This document shows, in pieces, positions 6,982-14,440 of a stretch of 30,045 nt of DNA. Under the pieces are notes generated by a model that ran no database searches, had not been told where the DNA came from, and saw nothing but the letters and a program-made list of their open reading frames with translations. Position 1 is the first letter of the stretch, and each line of letters begins with the position of its first letter. The position numbers and the translations under genes were made by a program. Origin of the DNA: an uncultured Oscillospiraceae bacterium (GTDB lineage: Bacteria; Bacillota; Clostridia; Oscillospirales; Oscillospiraceae); the NCBI GenBank assembly GCA_934565615.1, contig CAKTIH010000010.1, positions 1-30,045 of the forward strand, read 5' to 3'.

Positions 6982-8901
6982 TCATTTCAGCCTCTCCGCT
7001 TCTTCCAGCCACAGCCGCGCCGACGCGTCAGACGGCATGCGCCAGTCGCCGCGCGGCGACAGCGTGACGGTACCGACCTTCGGGCCGTCAGGCAGGCAGG
7101 AGCGCTTGAACTGCTGTGCAAAGAATCTGCGCAGGAAGGTGCGCAGCCAGTGCAGTATCACATCCCTGCCGTATTCCCCGTCGAAGGCATAGCACGCCAG
7201 TCGGAATATCCGCGCCGGGGAAGCCCCGCTGCGCAGCATGTGGTACAGGAAGAAATCGTGCAGCTCGTATGGACCTACGATGTCCTCGGTTTTCTGCGTG
7301 ATGCTCCCGTTGTCCGCCGGCAGCAGCTCCGGCGAAATGGGCGTGTCGAGTATATCCTTCAGCACAGCGGCAGCGCCCGCGGAGCAGTGCCCCATTTCGT
7401 ATTCAATGATATACCGTACGAGCGTCTTGGGGACAGATGCGTTGACGCCGTACATCGACATGTGGTCGCCGTTGTAGGTCGCCCAGCCGAGCGCAAGCTC
7501 CGACAGGTCACCCGTACCGACGACTATGCCGCCGTTCTGGTTTGCTATATCCATGAGCACTTGCGTACGCTCGCGCGCCTGACAGTTCTCATAGGTCACA
7601 TCGGTGCAGCCCTCATCGTGGCCGATATCCGCGAAGTGTTGTCTCACCGCCGCACTTATATCCACCGTCATGAAGCTGACGCCCAGCTCCTCGCAGAGCT
7701 TTTCGGCGTTGCTGCGCGTGCGCTCCGTCGTCCCGAAGCATGGCATCGTGACCGCGACGATATCCTCCCTCTGTCTGCCGAGCATGTCCATCGCCCTGAC
7801 CATGACCAGCAGCGCAAGCGTGCTGTCGAGTCCGCCGGAGATCCCGATCACCGCCTTGCGGCAGCCGGTGTGCTCTATGCGGCGCATCAGCCCGTCCGAC
7901 TGTATGCTTAGTATCGCCTCGGCGCGCTCGGCGAGTATCTCCCCATCGGCCGGCACAAAGGGCCGGCGCGCAATGTGCCGTGTAAGCTCTGTGTCTCTCA
8001 GCTCCTGGCTGAAGTATATGCGTCGGCACTCGGGGGCGCCGCATTCGTCAAAGCTCGTGTTCCTGTGCCGTTCAAAGCGCAGCCTGAAGAGATCTATTTC
8101 TGTTGCAACGAGCCCGTTCTTTGCAAATGGCTTCTTCTCCGCAAGGAGCTGTCCGTTTTCGTATATAAGGCTGTGCCCGGAGAATACCATGTCCTGCGTG
8201 GATTCCCCGTGCCCCGCGTTTGCGTATACGTAGCCGCATATGAGCCGCGACGAGGCGGAGGACACCAGCAGCCGTCTGTAATCGTCCTTCCCTATCAGCT
8301 CGTTCGAGGCTGAGAGGTTCGCTATCACCGTCGCTCCGGCAAGGCACAGCCCAGTCGACGGCGTGACGGGTGCCCAGAGATCCTCGCATATCTCCACGCC
8401 GAGGACGAAATCCGGCATCTCCCGGCAGCAGAACAGCAGATCGCGCTCGAACGGGACGTCGCTCCCCGCAAGCCTTATCGTGTTCTCGCCGCGGTAGTCG
8501 GCCCCGGAGCTGAACTGACGCTTTTCATAAAATTCACCGTAATTCGGCAGCACCGTCTTAGGCACGATTCCAAGCACCGCGCCGTTCTGGATAACAGCAG
8601 CGCAGTTATAGAGCTTCCCGCCCGTCCTTACCGGTACGCCGATCACCGCCATGCAGCGCTTTCCGAACGTATAGTCCCGCAGCGCCTCCAGGGCTTCGAG
8701 CGCGCCGTCAAGCAGCGTGTCGGAATAGAACAGGTCGCCGCAGGTGTAGGCCGTCAGATGCAGCTCCGGGAACACGAGGAGGTTTGAGCCCATGCGCTCC
8801 GCCTCGTCAAAGCACTCCCGGGCGCTCTCTAAGTTAAAGGCCGTGTCGCCCACCTTGATCTTTGGGCTTGCCGCCATCACTTTTATAAACCCGAACTTCA
8901 T
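6982..8901 (-). CDS. nadE: Glutamine-dependent NAD+ synthase
   Basis: 639 residues from the ATG at 8901, which has GGAGG nine bases upstream; a longer in-frame start at 8964 would overlap the promoter. Residues 1-300 form a nitrilase-like glutaminase domain with the Glu-Lys-Cys triad in FPELHLT (Glu46), IVPKTVLPNYGEFYEKR (Lys115) and VEICEDLW (Cys172). Residues 330-639 form the NAD synthase domain with the P-loop GISGGLDSTLAL (355-360 is SGGLDS). The glutaminase half supplies ammonia to amidate deamido-NAD+ with ATP, the last step of NAD synthesis. Length fits the two-domain bacterial enzyme. It has its own near-consensus promoter and is followed by the PP2C gene. Confidence 0.97.
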   Translation of the reverse strand: MKFGFIKVMAASPKIKVGDTAFNLESARECFDEAERMGSNLLVFPELHLTAYTCGDLFYSDTLLDGALEALEALRDYTFGKRCMAVIGVPVRTGGKLYNCAAVIQNGAVLGIVPKTVLPNYGEFYEKRQFSSGADYRGENTIRLAGSDVPFERDLLFCCREMPDFVLGVEICEDLWAPVTPSTGLCLAGATVIANLSASNELIGKDDYRRLLVSSASSRLICGYVYANAGHGESTQDMVFSGHSLIYENGQLLAEKKPFAKNGLVATEIDLFRLRFERHRNTSFDECGAPECRRIYFSQELRDTELTRHIARRPFVPADGEILAERAEAILSIQSDGLMRRIEHTGCRKAVIGISGGLDSTLALLVMVRAMDMLGRQREDIVAVTMPCFGTTERTRSNAEKLCEELGVSFMTVDISAAVRQHFADIGHDEGCTDVTYENCQARERTQVLMDIANQNGGIVVGTGDLSELALGWATYNGDHMSMYGVNASVPKTLVRYIIEYEMGHCSAGAAAVLKDILDTPISPELLPADNGSITQKTEDIVGPYELHDFFLYHMLRSGASPARIFRLACYAFDGEYGRDVILHWLRTFLRRFFAQQFKRSCLPDGPKVGTVTLSPRGDWRMPSDASARLWLEEAERLK

Positions 8902-8935
8902 ATTTATGCACCTCCGGCTCACTGAAATATAGGAA

Positions 8936-8964
8936 ATAATAATCCCAGCAACAAGTAATGTCAA
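8936..8964 (-). promoter_or_regulatory. Sigma-A promoter for nadE
   Basis: Minus strand TTGACA (8964-8959), 17-base spacer, TATTAT (8941-8936): a perfect -35 and a one-mismatch -10. This is 35 bases from the nadE ATG. Confidence 0.85.
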
Positions 8965-8987
8965 TTATTATTCCGCATTCAGACGCA

Positions 8988-9024
8988 AAAAAGCTTGCAG
9001 ACATGCAATGCCTGCAAGCTTTTT
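8988..9024. terminator. Terminator after the TetR gene
   Basis: AAAAAGCTTGCAG (8988-9000) and CTGCAAGCTTTTT (9012-9024) form a 13-bp stem with an 11-base loop and T tracts on both strands. It insulates the TetR gene from nadE. Confidence 0.85.
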
Positions 9025-9032
9025 GATTCAAT

Positions 9033-9590
9033 TCACTTCGTCTGGAAGCGTTCTATAAGATTCTCAACGCTGTTATCCATAACGCGCAGTATCTTTTCCT
9101 CAACTATCTCTCTCGGAAACTGCATCCCCATATCAAGCCAATAGGAAATAAACCCTATCGCGCACTCGGCGTAAAACTCAACGACAAATTCAAAGTCCTG
9201 CTTTTCGATGTTGCGCCCCTCGGCGACAATATCCGCAAAGCTGCGTATGCACTCCTGGAGCCGCCCCTTTATGTAGCGGAGCATGTACAGCCTACTGTTG
9301 GAATTATACACGTTCAGCGCAAAGGTCGAGTTCTCCCGCAGATACTTAATCCACATGACAACGTCGGTTTTCCAGCGGTCGTATACGACCTCTTTCGGAA
9401 GGTTCGCGTTCGCGTCCTCCTCAAACACCCACTCGAGCAGATCATATACATCGTCAAAGTGGTAATAGAAAGTCTGCCTGTTCACCCCGCATATCTCGAC
9501 AAGATCCTTGACCGTGATCTTGTCTATCGGCTTGACCTCCATCATCTTTTTCAGCGCTGCCGCAAGCGCCTTTTTTGTAGACGTCGCCAT
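9033..9590 (-). CDS. TetR/AcrR-family regulator, DhaS-like
   Basis: 185 residues from the ATG at 9590, with GGGGAGG seven bases upstream; an upstream in-frame start at 9650 falls inside the promoter. Residues 1-56 form a TetR HTH: KKALAAALKKMMEVKPIDKI, then TVKDLVEICGVNRQTFYYHF. The spacing and the following DDVYDLLEWVF are like DhaS and related proteins with the short TetR_C-type ligand domain. Such proteins bind as dimers to operators near their own or neighbouring genes, or act as coactivators. The neighbour it controls is not evident: nadE lies behind a terminator and the beta-helix gene is some 500 bases away on the same strand. Confidence 0.9.
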   Translation of the reverse strand: MATSTKKALAAALKKMMEVKPIDKITVKDLVEICGVNRQTFYYHFDDVYDLLEWVFEEDANANLPKEVVYDRWKTDVVMWIKYLRENSTFALNVYNSNSRLYMLRYIKGRLQECIRSFADIVAEGRNIEKQDFEFVVEFYAECAIGFISYWLDMGMQFPREIVEEKILRVMDNSVENLIERFQTK

Positions 9591-9621
9591 AAAAAATCCT
9601 CCCCATCCTTCTTGAGTTATT

Positions 9622-9650
9622 ATTATAACACAAACGCCGTCTGTTGGCAA
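9622..9650 (-). promoter_or_regulatory. Sigma-A promoter for the TetR gene
   Basis: Minus strand TTGCCA (9650-9645), 17-base spacer, perfect TATAAT (9627-9622). Confidence 0.75.
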
Positions 9651-9755
9651 AGCATTTTTCGCTGTTTTTCATATTATTTCTGCTTTTTATCTTTACACGC
9701 TGTGCGACGCATTTGGCAGATATGTATATTTTACAATTCTGAAATACAATCTCTG

Positions 9756-9784
9756 TTACATTTGAAACATATCGCGGGTATTAT
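9756..9784 (+). promoter_or_regulatory. Possible promoter with no gene behind it
   Basis: Plus strand TTACAT (9756-9761), 17-base spacer, TATTAT (9779-9784). It is followed by a 9-bp palindrome at 9785-9807 (AATAACTGC/GCAGTTATT), which could be an operator or the first stem of a transcript. Confidence 0.35.
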
Positions 9785-9790
9785 AATAAC

Positions 9791-9872
9791 TGCAAGTGGC
9801 AGTTATTCATCTTTTTCATTTTGTCCTCTGAAAATACAGGAAAGCCCGGGTCGTCTGACCCGGGCTTTTCGT
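9791..9872 (+). ncRNA. Candidate small RNA of about 80 bases
   Basis: A promoter-like sequence at 9756-9784 is followed within 60 bases by a strong intrinsic terminator: AAAGCCCGGGTC (9841-9852), loop GTCT, GACCCGGGCTTT (9857-9868), then TTC. No ORF with a ribosome binding site lies between. The terminator is real-looking; that it ends a dedicated small RNA is an inference, because it could also stop minus-strand transcription from the beta-helix gene. Confidence 0.3.
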
Positions 9873-9931
9873 ATCTTGTCAAAGAACCAAAGCTTCTTTT
9901 ACAAAAGGGCTTGCACTCCGTTCCGCGCCTC

Positions 9932-9954
9932 ATTGTCCGTTTTCAACGGACAAT
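9932..9954. repeat. 10-bp palindrome with TTC loop
   Basis: ATTGTCCGTT, loop TTC, AACGGACAAT. It lies in the 9651-10096 gap, which holds no gene I can support. The three-base TTC loop is like that of the hairpins at 24128-24166. Confidence 0.55.
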
Positions 9955-10022
9955 TCGACACTCACTTCGCGAGAAGTATTTTCTCCGACGTACACGCCGC
10001 CGGGGAAAATGTATTTGATTGA

Positions 10023-10044
10023 TTTTTTGCCTGCGGGCAAAAAA
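10023..10044. terminator. Terminator-like hairpin after the beta-helix lipoprotein gene
   Basis: TTTTTTGCC (10023-10031), loop TGCG, GGCAAAAAA (10036-10044). Six A:T pairs at the base mean the T tract is part of the stem. It lies 53 bases past the stop of the minus-strand gene. Confidence 0.45.
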
Positions 10045-10096
10045 CTCTGCGAGGCCTTTTTGACTGGCTTATACGCTTCTATTTAACTATTTAGAT

Positions 10097-11767
10097 TTAG
10101 GAAATTTGCTCCTTGCCGTCGACAACGGCGGTGCTGCTATAGAGCTGGAAGTCGGGGCCGCCGTTATCGTGGATGTCGCAGTTATCAAACACGGCGGTAC
10201 TGTCATTGAGCGTGACGGCGCCGTATTCGCAGTCGTATATCTCGGTATTGCTGACGTTCATGTCGGCACAGTTGTCTGCGGTGATACCCATGATGCCGCA
10301 GCCGAAGAGCGCGCAGCCGTCGATCACCGCATTATCGCACAGGTAAAAGTACAGAACTCCGCCAGTGCAGGAGCCCTTCTCCTCGGTGTGTCCCGCCGTG
10401 AAGCCGCGGAGCGTCAGATCGGCGCATCTTTCAAAGCCGAGGACATCCGCGTAACGCGGCACGGCGGCGATGGTGACGCTCTCCGCGCCCGCGCCCTCGA
10501 TGGTCAGTCCGTCGACACCGGTTATGACAAGGCTCGGTCCATCAAAGCGCAGATCCCAATGATAGCGGTCGGTCCCGGAGACGCCGTAGCCCTCGGCGGT
10601 GCTGAGATCATAGGTGCCGGCTTCGAGGTATATCGTCGTGTCCGGTGCGATGGCGGCGAGAAATTCATCAACGGTCGTGACGTGTACCTTGCCGTCCTCA
10701 CTGACGGATAGCTCCGGGGTGCTTACCTCGGGGGTATAAGCGTTCCAAACGGCGTTATCCGTTTTCTGTATGTCCTGAAGCTCACTGTAGCTATAGACGT
10801 TTCCCTCGGGGTCGACGGCCTTGCTGTTTTCATAAAGGCTGCCGAGCTTTTCCATATCCGCGTACCAGTCTATAATGTCATTATCCCCGAGCGCGCAGCC
10901 CTCGACTGTGATCGGAACAAGTTCGGAAGCGAACATATCACGGAACTTATTGTTAGAAACCTCGCAGCCGCCGATATACACGCCGCTCGAACAGGAGCTG
11001 CTGATAAAGAGGTCCCCGCTGCTGTCACGCACCGTGCTGTTGAGCAGAGCAAATTTATCGCTGGAGGTTATCCTGAACATGCCAAGCTCGGCGGTGATGC
11101 CATGAAAATTGCAGTTATCAAAGCTGACGTTTTTGCTGCCGTATATGAATGCTGCGCCCTGCGAGCAGTTCCATATCTCGGAGCCGGTGACGGTGACATC
11201 CTCGCAGCTGTAGGCCGCGACGCCCTCGGTGCCGCAGCCGTAGAGCGAGCAGCCGTCCACCGTCACGGTCTTAGTGTTCTCAAAGCACAGCACACCGCCG
11301 GAGCAGTACGCGCCGTCGGTATGCCCGGCGGTGAAGCCCTCAAGCGCGATGTCCTCGCAGTCGATGAATTGCAGGACGTTCACCCAGCGCGGCTCGGTGA
11401 CGATGCAGGTATCACGATTTGCGGCGCGTATGGTAAGGCCGGTGACGTTTTCGATGACAAGCTCCGCGCCGTCGCCGGTGTCCCAGCCGTTCCAGCGGTA
11501 ATATTCGGAGCCGCTGTCCTTACCGTAAGTCGACGCCTCGGTGAGCATATAGCGCTGACCGGTAAGCTCGATCACCGTATTCGGCGCGATGGCGGCAAGC
11601 AGCTCGTCAACGGTCGTGACCGCTACCACGGGCCTGCTGTCCTCGCTCATCGGTGCGGGAGACTCAGGCGATTCGGTCTCTGCCGCGGGGGAGGTGGGAG
11701 CCTCGCCGCAGGCGGCGAGGGAGAGGAGCATTATTACCGCAATCATTAAACTAAGAAGTTTTTTCAT
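10097..11767 (-). CDS. Lipoprotein with two copies of a right-handed beta-helix domain
   Basis: 556 residues. The signal peptide MKKLLSLMIAVIMLLSLAAC gives a lipobox with Cys20, followed by a Pro/Ser/Glu-rich linker to about residue 48. The rest is a tandem duplication. Copy 1 starts with VTTVDELLAAIAPNT near residue 50 and copy 2 with VTTVDEFLAAIAPDT near residue 362. Both contain GFTAGHT followed by short turns rich in Cys, Asn and Asp (for example VDGCSLYGCG and IDGCALFGCG). This is the coil pattern of pectate-lyase-like parallel beta-helices (NosD/PbH1 type). Such surface proteins often bind or cleave polysaccharide, but no catalytic residues are obvious. The ribosome binding site is weak (AGAGAG). 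The paired Cys on successive coils could form a stacked ladder. Confidence 0.82.
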   Translation of the reverse strand: MKKLLSLMIAVIMLLSLAACGEAPTSPAAETESPESPAPMSEDSRPVVAVTTVDELLAAIAPNTVIELTGQRYMLTEASTYGKDSGSEYYRWNGWDTGDGAELVIENVTGLTIRAANRDTCIVTEPRWVNVLQFIDCEDIALEGFTAGHTDGAYCSGGVLCFENTKTVTVDGCSLYGCGTEGVAAYSCEDVTVTGSEIWNCSQGAAFIYGSKNVSFDNCNFHGITAELGMFRITSSDKFALLNSTVRDSSGDLFISSSCSSGVYIGGCEVSNNKFRDMFASELVPITVEGCALGDNDIIDWYADMEKLGSLYENSKAVDPEGNVYSYSELQDIQKTDNAVWNAYTPEVSTPELSVSEDGKVHVTTVDEFLAAIAPDTTIYLEAGTYDLSTAEGYGVSGTDRYHWDLRFDGPSLVITGVDGLTIEGAGAESVTIAAVPRYADVLGFERCADLTLRGFTAGHTEEKGSCTGGVLYFYLCDNAVIDGCALFGCGIMGITADNCADMNVSNTEIYDCEYGAVTLNDSTAVFDNCDIHDNGGPDFQLYSSTAVVDGKEQIS

Positions 11768-11914
11768 AGCAATTCTCTCTTTCGTTATCTGGCAGAATTT
11801 GCCTGTTTATATCTGTAAGACGGAGCTGTGCCGTTTTTGTTTCCGAGTTTACCGCCGATTCGGTGAATCTTAAGCTTTCTTCAGAAGAAATCACGGAAAA
11901 AGCGCAGAAATGTT

Positions 11915-11943
11915 TTGACAAATCGCGAACTATAGTTTACAAT
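11915..11943 (+). promoter_or_regulatory. Sigma-A promoter for the lipoprotein at 12008
   Basis: TTGACA (11915-11920), 17-base spacer, TACAAT (11938-11943). The leader to the ATG is about 58 bases. Confidence 0.85.
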
Positions 11944-12007
11944 AAGGTTACACGCGATGTGTGTATAAGTATGTGTTATAAATCTTTATATGAAAGAGGT
12001 TAACGAT

Positions 12008-12640
12008 ATGAAGAAGAATGTTATCGCACTGGCTCTTATAATAGTCATGCTGTTTTCTCTGTCTGCCTGCGGCAGCAAGGATGAGACTCCCGCCGCGACA
12101 GAGGCTCCCGGCCAGTCCGTTTCCGTGAGCGACCTTCCCGTCGCCACTCCCGGTGCTCCCGCCGTTCCCGAATCCGGTGTGACCACCTACGTCAGCGAGG
12201 TCAACGGCATCAGCTTTGATTATGACGTGCAGTATGTCGCCATGACCAACCAGGCCGGCAACGCAATGATCTATGCCGGGGAGAGCACCGACCTGCCCTT
12301 CTGCACTGTCTCCCTGATCCCGATGACCGACGCCGAGACGTATCTCAAGGAGATGGCCGCCGCTTCCGAAGTTGAACTGGGCAAGGACCTCCAGACCAAG
12401 GCCGGCGACCCGACCAAGGTCGACTTCGGCGAGAGAGATATCTATTACATATACTACACCTATAATGATAAGGATGCCGGCGGCACCGTTGCCTGTGCAT
12501 ACTACGCCGAGAACCTTGAGGACGGCAGCATTGTTGTCTATAATTCCACCGCACTCGAGGGTCAGACCGACACCGTCAACGGCATACTCAAGCTCGCGAT
12601 CGAGACCTTCCACATCGCCGCCGACGGCACGAACGTGTAA
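12008..12640 (+). CDS. Lipoprotein of unknown function
   Basis: 210 residues from the ATG at 12008, preceded by AGAGG; an in-frame ATG at 11990 has no site. The signal peptide MKKNVIALALIIVMLFSLSAC ends in a lipobox Cys21. A Pro/Ala/Thr/Ser linker runs to about residue 58. The folded part (about 60-205) has alternating strands, with TYVSEVNGISFDYD, YAGESTDLPFCTVSLIP and a GERDIYYIYYTYND strand pair, and ends in an amphipathic helix (NGILKLAIETFHI). This could be a PsbP/Mog1-like sandwich fold as in other clostridial lipoproteins, but that is only a pattern impression. Monocistronic, with its own near-consensus promoter and a strong terminator. Confidence 0.75.
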   Translation: MKKNVIALALIIVMLFSLSACGSKDETPAATEAPGQSVSVSDLPVATPGAPAVPESGVTTYVSEVNGISFDYDVQYVAMTNQAGNAMIYAGESTDLPFCTVSLIPMTDAETYLKEMAAASEVELGKDLQTKAGDPTKVDFGERDIYYIYYTYNDKDAGGTVACAYYAENLEDGSIVVYNSTALEGQTDTVNGILKLAIETFHIAADGTNV

Positions 12641-12662
12641 GACGAATATCGATTATTAAAAG

Positions 12663-12697
12663 GCGCGCTGCAAACGCATTGCAGCGCGCTGTTTTTA
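12663..12697. terminator. Strong bidirectional terminator
   Basis: GCGCGCTGCAA (12663-12673), loop of five, TTGCAGCGCGC (12679-12689), then TGTTTTTATT. It sits between the convergent lipoprotein and ABC-F genes; the T tract runs into the ABC-F stop codon. Confidence 0.88.
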
Positions 12698-14302
12698 TTC
12701 CCTTGCTCCGGTTTCGAGATCGGAGATGTGCATGTACTCATCGTAGGTGCAGACGCGATCGATGATGCCGTCATCGGTGATCTCGATGATCCTGTTGGCA
12801 ACGGTCTGCGTGAGCTGATGGTCGTGGCAGGAGAAGATGATATTATACTTGAAAGCCTCAAGGCCGTTGTTGAGCGCGGCGATGCTTTCAAGGTCGAGGT
12901 GATTCGTCGGCTGATCGAGCACGAGGAAGTTCGCGCCGGAGAGCATCATGCGGCTGAGCATGCACCTGACCTTCTCGCCGCCGGAGAGCACCTTGACGCT
13001 CTTATAGACGTCGTCCCCGGAGAAGAGCATGCGCCCGAGGAAGGTGCGCAGATAGCTCTCGCGCTTATCGGAAGAGAACTGGCGCATCCAGTCGATAAGG
13101 TCATAGTCGCAGTTTTCAAAATAGCTGTTGTGGTCCTTGGGGAAGTAGGCCGTGGTGATGGACGCGCCCCATTTGACGCTGCCTGAATCCGGCTCCTCCT
13201 CGCCCATAATGATCTTATAGAGCATCGTTACGGCAAGCTCGTTCTTGCCGACGATGGCTATCTTATCGTCCTTGCCGACAATGAAGCTTACGTTATTGAG
13301 GAGCTTCACGCCGTCGACGGTCTTGCTGATCTCGGTGACAAAGAGCCTGTCCTTGCCCGGCTCGCGCTCGGCCTTGAAGCCGACCCACGGGTAGCGCCGG
13401 TTCGACGCGGGCAGCTCTTCGACGGTGATCTTATCGAGGAGCTTACGCCTCGACGTAGCCTGACGGGACTTGGACTTGTTCGCGGAGAAGCGCGCGATGA
13501 AGGTTTGCAGCTCCTGTATCTTCTGCTCGGCCTTCTTGTTCTGGTCGCGGATGAGCTTCTGGATGAGCTGGCTGGATTCGTACCAGAAGTCGTAGTTGCC
13601 GACGTACATTTTGATCTTGCCGTAGTCGATATCCACGATATGGGTGCAGACGTTATTGAGGAAGTACCGGTCATGGCTCACGACAAGCACCGTGCCCTCA
13701 TAATCCATGAGGAAGTCCTCGAGCCAGACGACGCTTGCAAGGTCGAGGTTGTTCGTCGGCTCGTCGAGCAGGATAACATCCGGGTGGCCGAAGAGCGCCT
13801 GCGCGAGCAGCACCTTGACCTTGAGGCGCGGGTCTATCTCGCGCATAAGGCTCTGGTGCAGCGCGGCGTCAACGCCCAGCCCCTGAAGGATGCGCCCGGC
13901 GTCGCTCTCGGCCTCCCAGCCGCCGAGCTCGGCGAACTCCTCCTCAAGCTCCGCGGCGCGTATGCCGTCCTCATCGGAGAAATCCGGCTTATCGTATATT
14001 GCGTCCTTCTCCTTGCCGCAGTCATAGAGCCGCTGGTTGCCCATGATGACGGTGTCGAGCACGGGGTAATCGTCGTACAGGCTCTGGTTCTGCTTGAGCA
14101 CCGACATACGCTGCTTCGCGTCGAGCGTAACGCTGCCGCTCGTCGGCTCGAGCTCACCGGAGAGGATCTTTATAAAGGTAGACTTGCCGGCACCGTTTGC
14201 ACCGATGATGCCGTAGCAGTTGCCGGGGGTGAACTGCAGGTCTACGCGTGAAAACAGCACGGACGAGCCGAACTGCATGGAAAGGTCGTTTACAGAAAGC
14301 AT
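12695..14302 (-). CDS. ABC-F family ATPase, YbiT/YkpA type, with a degenerate second ATP site
   Basis: 535 residues with two ABC domains and no membrane segments. Domain 1 has Walker A GANGAGKST (34-42) and Walker B ILLDEPTNNLD (Asp180, Glu181). Its signature is altered to EIDPRLKVKVLLAQ, which fits the YbiT/YkpA branch. The charged linker (about 240-300) ends in SRQATSRRKLLDKI, typical of the P-site tRNA interaction motif. Domain 2 has GKNELAVT (352-359) instead of a P-loop, an intact LSGGEKV (439-445), and VLDQPTNHLD, where Gln464 replaces the catalytic Glu. ABC-F proteins act on the ribosome in translation or antibiotic protection. I recall similar changes in Firmicute relatives, so this is probably a lineage trait, not decay. 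Start supported by CGGAG. Monocistronic. Confidence 0.9.
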   Translation of the reverse strand: MLSVNDLSMQFGSSVLFSRVDLQFTPGNCYGIIGANGAGKSTFIKILSGELEPTSGSVTLDAKQRMSVLKQNQSLYDDYPVLDTVIMGNQRLYDCGKEKDAIYDKPDFSDEDGIRAAELEEEFAELGGWEAESDAGRILQGLGVDAALHQSLMREIDPRLKVKVLLAQALFGHPDVILLDEPTNNLDLASVVWLEDFLMDYEGTVLVVSHDRYFLNNVCTHIVDIDYGKIKMYVGNYDFWYESSQLIQKLIRDQNKKAEQKIQELQTFIARFSANKSKSRQATSRRKLLDKITVEELPASNRRYPWVGFKAEREPGKDRLFVTEISKTVDGVKLLNNVSFIVGKDDKIAIVGKNELAVTMLYKIIMGEEEPDSGSVKWGASITTAYFPKDHNSYFENCDYDLIDWMRQFSSDKRESYLRTFLGRMLFSGDDVYKSVKVLSGGEKVRCMLSRMMLSGANFLVLDQPTNHLDLESIAALNNGLEAFKYNIIFSCHDHQLTQTVANRIIEITDDGIIDRVCTYDEYMHISDLETGARE

Positions 14303-14331
14303 ATGGAAACTCCGTTCAAAGTAGTGCTCTC

Positions 14332-14360
14332 AGTATAAACGCTCCCGGCGGGGCTGTCAA
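14332..14360 (-). promoter_or_regulatory. Sigma-A promoter for the ABC-F gene
   Basis: Minus strand TTGACA (14360-14355), 17-base GC-rich spacer, TATACT (14337-14332). The ATG is only about 30 bases from the -10, so the leader is short and no attenuator ORF fits, unlike antibiotic-inducible ABC-F genes. Confidence 0.82.
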
Positions 14361-14440
14361 TGCCGGGCGGCGTTTATTGACTTTTGAGCCGATTTGTTGT
14401 AACCTTATATGGTTAAACCGTATATTTCGGGAGCTTCCCT

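Noticed and set aside
6142..7911. 589-residue plus-strand ORF
   Set aside because: It lies antisense to PP2C and nadE, both with complete family motifs; its translation is rich in Arg/His/Ala without any domain and has no ribosome binding site. It is a product of GC-rich codon use.
12695..14302. Frameshift or mutation damage in the ABC-F gene
   Set aside because: The frame is intact over the full length, and the unusual motifs fit what I know of the YkpA/YbiT branch, so there is no sign of a broken gene.
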